DNA of 64,000 nucleotides from Ilex aquifolium (lineage: Eukaryota; Streptophyta; Magnoliopsida; Aquifoliales; Aquifoliaceae), in contig OX637394.1 of assembly GCA_951799425.1 (NCBI GenBank), positions 32,710,001-32,774,000 on the forward strand, given 5' to 3'. A model generated the notes under the pieces. That model did not search any database. It was not told the origin of the DNA and saw only the letters and a list, made by a program, of their open reading frames with translations. Below are positions 58,742-64,000 of the stretch, in pieces (the first letter of the stretch is position 1; each line of letters begins with the position of its first letter). The translations under genes were made by a program, and so were the position numbers.

Positions 58742-59732
58742 GTAAGTTGCCAAGGTTAACCGCTTATTTTTATGTGCTCCTAGTAATAATGTCGGCATTC
58801 AGTAGGATAATGTGAGAAACTCTTGTTTGTGCATAAGAAGTCTCATATCAAATGTAAGGCAACTAAATGTCACTTTCAAATGGCTAATTACATTTAATGG
58901 GCTTGGAACACAATGTGACCATCTTTTTGTGCATAAATTGACATGCATTTGGGTCCCAGCCAGAAGGGCTAATCTTGTTTTGGGTACATCTTCCTGATTG
59001 GAGAAGCCTATTGTGCGATTGAAGGACCTTAACTGGAGCCATGGATATTTGAAATTATTCCTGAAATGTTTTCATGATGGAACTGATTCCTAGGAAGTGC
59101 ACTTTAGGCAAGTGACTTTTTTTTTTTTCTTGGGGGAGGGGGAAAGGGGGCTTGAACCCTTAACTTCAATAAAGTAAAACCTTCACAAGGCAAGGAATAC
59201 TATTGGACCAAAGGCCCGTTGGTATTAGGCAAGTGGCTAGCAGATGCTTTTGCAATCACAATTAGGCGTTCTTAAAATGGATCTAGTAAGAAAAAGGCGT
59301 AGCGATTGTGAAAGTTAAAAAAACTCCTATTATGATAGAATATCTCTTGCAAATGATAGCTAGTCAAATTAGACGCAAATTATTACATAGTACCAAACAT
59401 CATTTAGTTCTCAAATAAAGGTTAGCAGAAAAATATATCAATATAAGCAAAAAGTACATTATGCTCCCCCTGAGCTTTGTGTAAAAAGAACACGAATCCC
59501 CTATGGTTTGATAAGAGCTCCCATGTTGGGCCCTCCGGGTTGATGAACTTGATGAGATGACCACTATGTCCCTATATGTTATCTATGGGTATTTGTTACC
59601 AAAGTTTTGGAAATGGGGTATGTCAGTGATATTTACCCATGTTTTTGAGAAAGGGGATTGGAGCATGTAAGTCCTACAAGATATTGATAATGTAGGGGTC
59701 AGCTTTGCTAAGCGGCTGCCCCCATACTTCTC
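58742..59732. other. Intron 4 or 3' flank of the host gene
   Basis: No convincing further exon found. A T tract followed by GGGGGAGGGGGAAAGGGGG is at 59119-59150. If exon 4 is spliced, intron 4 extends past the LINE and the next exon lies outside the window. Confidence 0.4.
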
Positions 59733-62700
59733 CTTTTTTTTTTCCTGACAAGAAACAACAATTTATTGTTAGTCAAGGGAAGTTATTACAAGAACACCAA
59801 ATCAAGGGTGGACAAGGAGTCCAACACAATGACAGGTCATGAAAAAATATGCATATAGTAAACGAACTACAAGCCACATGATACTTTCCAACTTGTCCTA
59901 ATGCGAAAGAGAGAAATATCTTCAATCTCCATAGATTGGAGACCAAAAAATAAAGTCTATCCCATAATCCCTCAAATTTTGCACATTTATCCTAAAAAAA
60001 TCTCGCATTCCTTTCCCTCCAAATCACTCATAATGTAGTAGTTGAAATAGTAAAAGTGATACTAGGGTTTGAGAGAAATAGAAAGGAAGAAAGAGAAACG
60101 GAAAAAAGAGAATAATCAGTGTATAGGCTATGTTACCTTTATAACTAAGCAATATTTAGGCAATTACAATAGTACCCTACACCAATTAACTTATAACTTA
60201 ATATAGAAAAATAAGAACTCTAACATTCTCCCTCAAGTTAGAGCATAAAGATAAAAAATGCCCAACTTGGAACATAAATTATTGAAGGCAGATCGAGCTA
60301 ATGGCTTTGTAAGAATGTTACCCAACTGATCTCCAAACTTAATATATGGAGTGATAATCTCCCTTCACATCAATAGATCTCAGATGAAATGACAATTCAC
60401 TTTGATGTGTTTGGTATGCTCATGAAATAATGGATTACTTTCAATGAAAAAGGCTGCTTAACTATCACAATGCATCTTCAAAAGGGAAGACAAATCAAGT
60501 CCCATATCACAAGTAAAAAACGAACTCATATCATCTCACAAACAAGATGAGCCATAGCATGATATTTAGCCTCAACATTAGAATGAGCAACTATGTTTTG
60601 CTTTTTACTACGTCAGGTAACAAGATTACCTCCAACAAATGTACAATAGCCAGATGTAGATCGCCTATCACCATGATTACATGCCCGGTCAGCATTAGAC
60701 CAATAATAGTCACACATGGTGAAGGCCGGTAAAATAATTCTTTCCTGGTGCTCCTTTTAAGATATCAAAAGATACGACAAATAGCCTCCCAATAAGGCTT
60801 GCGAGAAGCATGTATAAACTGACTAATCACACCAACTACAAATGTAATATTACCGGTAAAATAATCATTTCTTGGGTGCTCATTTTAAGATATCAAAAGA
60901 TACGACAAATAGCCTTCCAATAAGGCTTGTGAGGAACATGCATAAACTGACTAATCACACCAACTGCAGATATAATATTAGGACACGTAACTGTGAGATA
61001 GATCAGTTTCTCAACCAATCTTCGATAGTGCCCTATATCATCAAAAAAATTTCCACTCTCAATATCTAACTTGATTATAGAATCTATAGGTGTATCAACA
61101 GGACGAGCAATAAGAGTACCAGTTTCAGATAGTAAATCCAATATGTACTTTCGTTGGATTTGATTGAGCATAAATGATACCTTCTTTTGATCGAGCAACC
61201 TCAATCCCAAAGAAGTACCAAAGTAGACCCAGATTTTTAGTGTAAAACTGCTTCCCCAAATGGAGCTTAAAATTGGTAATACTATCAGAATCATCACCAG
61301 TAATGATAATATCATCAACATATACAATGAGAATGATAACCCCTCAGATAGAACGACGAATAAACACTGAATGATCTGTAAAGCGGATATCTAGTTGGTA
61401 CAAGGGCCAATCGCGACAAGCTGCAACTGAAATAAAAACTCTAATAGAGTTAAGTCAAGCAACATGGAGAAAATATCTCACAGTAATCAACACCATATGT
61501 CTGGGTGTATCTTTTGGCAACCAACCGAGCCTTTAAACACTTGATAGAGCCATCAGGAAAATATTTCACGGAGATTGCTAGTCCCATGTACTAGTCGAAA
61601 AGAACTGTCAACCTACACAATAGTGAGGTACACAAATGAAAATTAAAAAATAAGGAAGAATAGACATATGAGCATTAGCTCCTGAATCAATGATCTAAGA
61701 TGACAAAAAAGGTTGAGCAACTATACATGCATGGTTATTGCCATTAGTAAAGTTGGTAGTGGGAATATAAAAATTTGTAGAAAATGAAGATATCTATTGG
61801 ATGAGCTAATGAAGCTGAGATGAAAGATCATAAGAGTCGGTAGTAGGAGCAACTAGACTATTGGTAGAGAAGTCTGATGTACTCGAGAAGCATCATTATA
61901 AGCCCGATGAGTATATGTTGGTCTCTCATACTTATCCCAACAATAATTCTTAGCGTGTCCACCATTACAACCATTTGAGATCACCATTGAGAAATCATCA
62001 ATTAGATATGCAGTCCAACAAGAGTTAATAACCAAACAAACTAATGTAGAAAGTAATCACTGAACCAGCAAACAATCCAAGACTAATGAATCAGAGGGCC
62101 TTAGAACAATCCAACACCAAAAGCAACGAAACTGGTCGAATGTAAAACAAAAAGAAAACCACAATGCAAAACCAACCACAACCGTTGAACAACTCAACCA
62201 ACTAGGCAATAAAGGAGAACAGGAGAACCAACAAATTTTTTTTTCCAAACAACCACAACCACATTCACAGAAACAATCAAGAATGGAGCCAAAAAAAAAC
62301 TACCTGAGATAATCAAAAAACATAGTCAGACCAAGTCACAAACCACCCAATAGGCGAAGTGCCTTGGAAGCACAGAATGATGTTCATAGGTTAAAGTTGG
62401 CACCTGCACAACCCACAAACTTGGAAGTCAAGCCTCAATCAACCACAACAGCACAAAGTACCAAAGAAAGATGCCAAGAATCTGCCCAAAAAAAAACAAG
62501 CTGCTGCCAATACTCAAGCCACCAGCAACACAACCAAGGAATTACACAACCAGGTCACAGCCATGAACATTAACATTGACAGCCAGATGGAACCAAAAAA
62601 CCAGTCCAAACCAACGGAAGCAAGCCAACCCCTGGCCAACACCCCACTACGCAATAAACCACACAACCCAACACTTTGAATCACATTAGCAACCTCAGAA

Positions 62701-64000
62701 GACCTTACCGAGGCCAAGGAATAGCAATCAGGTCTAGATCCACACAGAACCAGGGACGAATAGTGATTTCGAGAGCACAAAAAATATGTCCAGAACAACC
62801 AAGGAGGCCTGGGCACGTTGAGAAACTCCTCCTGAAGCTAATTGACAAGTTAATATCTAAACCACAAATTAGCCGAAAACAGGCCAAGAATAGCGGATCG
62901 AAAATAGGTCCTATTTTTCGAAAAATATTCAAAAATATAAAGTCACTCAAATGGCTTAAAAAAATATAGAAAAATCACCGTAATATTCTTCATAAAAAAT
63001 TGATTCCAGATATAGGTGCTAACCACCAGAAATTGCTGACATCACTTTCCAATAGAAATCTCCGACATGTGAACAGTAATGGTAAGTCTTCTAGTGACCA
63101 GGTCTGTTTTGTAATTAACAAATAATCGTACTTTGATACCAAGTTGAAATAGGAAAAGTGATATTAGGGTTTGAGAGAAAGAGAAAGGAAAAAAGAGAAT
63201 AATCAGTGTGTAGACTATGTTGCCCTACACCATCTTATTTATAACTAAGCAATTTGTAGGTAATTACAATATTACCCTACAGTAATTAACTTATGCCTTC
63301 ATATATAAAAAATAAGAACTCTAATAGTAGCAAAGAAAATACTATACCAAATGATCTTCCATTTTATATTTCCCCCAAACTCCCTATCATCCAAACAAAA
63401 CATAGATGTCATGACCCTTGGTCAACCCAAGACATGCCCACAAAGTCAAAAAGTTTATTCCATGGTGCTCACGCCAAAGGAAAATGCAAAAATAAATGAT
63501 CCACACTGTCATATCACTGTTGCACGTAACACACCATTGTGGTTAAAGACAATAACTAGGTCTCCCTTTTTGAAGAACTGCATTAGTACTAATCTTATCA
63601 TGAGCAATTATTCATGCATAAACTTGCACCTTTAAAGGCTTTTTAGCCTTCCAAATTTTCAATGATGAGTAGAATAATAGAAATAAAGAATTATCAATTA
63701 AAGACTCAAAAAAAGATTTACAAGAAAAGACACCCATTGGATCTCCAATCCAACACGTCCTATCCTTCGAAATTTGTATCAACTTAACATTATCAAGAAT
63801 AGAAAGAAGACTCATCAACTCTGAACATTTCATATCATTAATACTCCTACGAAAACCAAAATTTAAAAAAATTAGATTAGAATATGACCGAACCATAGAT
63901 GCAATCCAAGAACCTTTATAACAAGAGACACAATACAAATGTAGAAAGAGACTAGAGAAAGAAGACTCATCAACTCAAATATCCTCCCAAAAATGTACTC
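59733..64000 (-). mobile_element. L1-type LINE, 3' part, split by a copia element
   Basis: Minus strand, entering from the right edge. 63938-63612 encodes a zf-RVT-type region (CWIGDPMGVFSCKSFFESL, then LKIWKAKKPLKVQVYA). The coding trace continues to 63327 and, beyond the copia insertion, from 60042 to about 59760. A T tract at 59731-59743 marks the 3' poly(A). Stops are present. The 5' end lies outside the window. Confidence 0.8.
60043..63326 (-). mobile_element. Ty1/copia element Q, internally deleted
   Basis: LTRs 60043-60225 and 63145-63326 (TGAAATAG to CTCTAACA or CTCTAATA), flanked by GTAGT (60038-60042) and GTAGC (63327-63331). Polypurine tract AACTTGAGGGAGAA and primer site TGGTATCAAAG (near 63141) are in place. 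Coding on the minus strand: a gag zinc knuckle piece (CNGGHAKNYC near 61950), RT ([26 protein letters not shown] near 61540; catalytic YVDDI near 61315; [11 protein letters not shown] near 61195) and the RT end to about 60893. Integrase is absent, so gag and RT are joined by a deletion. Confidence 0.88.

Noticed and set aside
58742-58759. Gene end by read-through of exon 4 to the stop 18 bp downstream
   Set aside because: A strong GTAAGT donor sits at the boundary, so splicing is more likely; not excluded.
1-64000. tRNA, rRNA or snRNA genes
   Set aside because: None found by eye; tRNA-like text occurs only as retroelement primer sites.

Overview
The window is nuclear DNA of a flowering plant, most probably a eudicot. 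It is AT-rich, has GT/AG introns, and is dominated by plant-type Ty3/gypsy (Athila-like and chromovirus/Tekay-like) and Ty1/copia retrotransposons, plus a Helitron, hAT and Mutator-like non-autonomous elements and L1-type LINEs. Only one host gene is supported. Species cannot be told from what I can see.

Layout. 1-27335 is a stack of nested gypsy elements. Two old chromoviruses in opposite orientation meet head to head near 16.1 kb. The left one (T1, minus strand) is split by a 12.5-kb Athila-type element (2414-14962, 5-bp duplication GTCGC). The right one (T2, plus strand) is split by solo LTRs at 16619-18333, 19457-21291, 21340-23194 and 24883-26813, each with a target-site duplication I could read. 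27336-31200 is another T1-type LTR split by a Helitron (28076-30774) that carries a receptor-kinase fragment and a further LTR. 31201-33541 holds two small DNA transposons.

33794-58741 is a host gene for a small multi-pass membrane protein (four exons visible, 234 codons, continuing beyond the window). Its introns 2 (9.0 kb) and 3 (15.2 kb) are inflated by solo LTRs and by a copia element inserted inside another copia element. From 59.7 kb to the end lies a minus-strand LINE split by a deleted third copia element.

Most notable observation: the LTR promoters share one design. Pairs of 10-bp perfect or near-perfect palindromes at fixed spacing sit 20-310 bp upstream of a TATA box. The palindrome differs by family: CGTTCGAACG in the Athila-type LTR, GTACCGGTAC in a second family, CGTCCGGACG in a third. 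The CGTTCGAACG module also occurs in the LTR of the unrelated chromovirus T2 and inside the Athila element, just ahead of its 3' ORF. All centre on CpG, and the older 5' LTR copy has lost CpGs in these sites.

Transposon protein genes here are all broken; no autonomous element is evident. Boundaries were read by eye from duplications and TG/CA ends, without alignment software.
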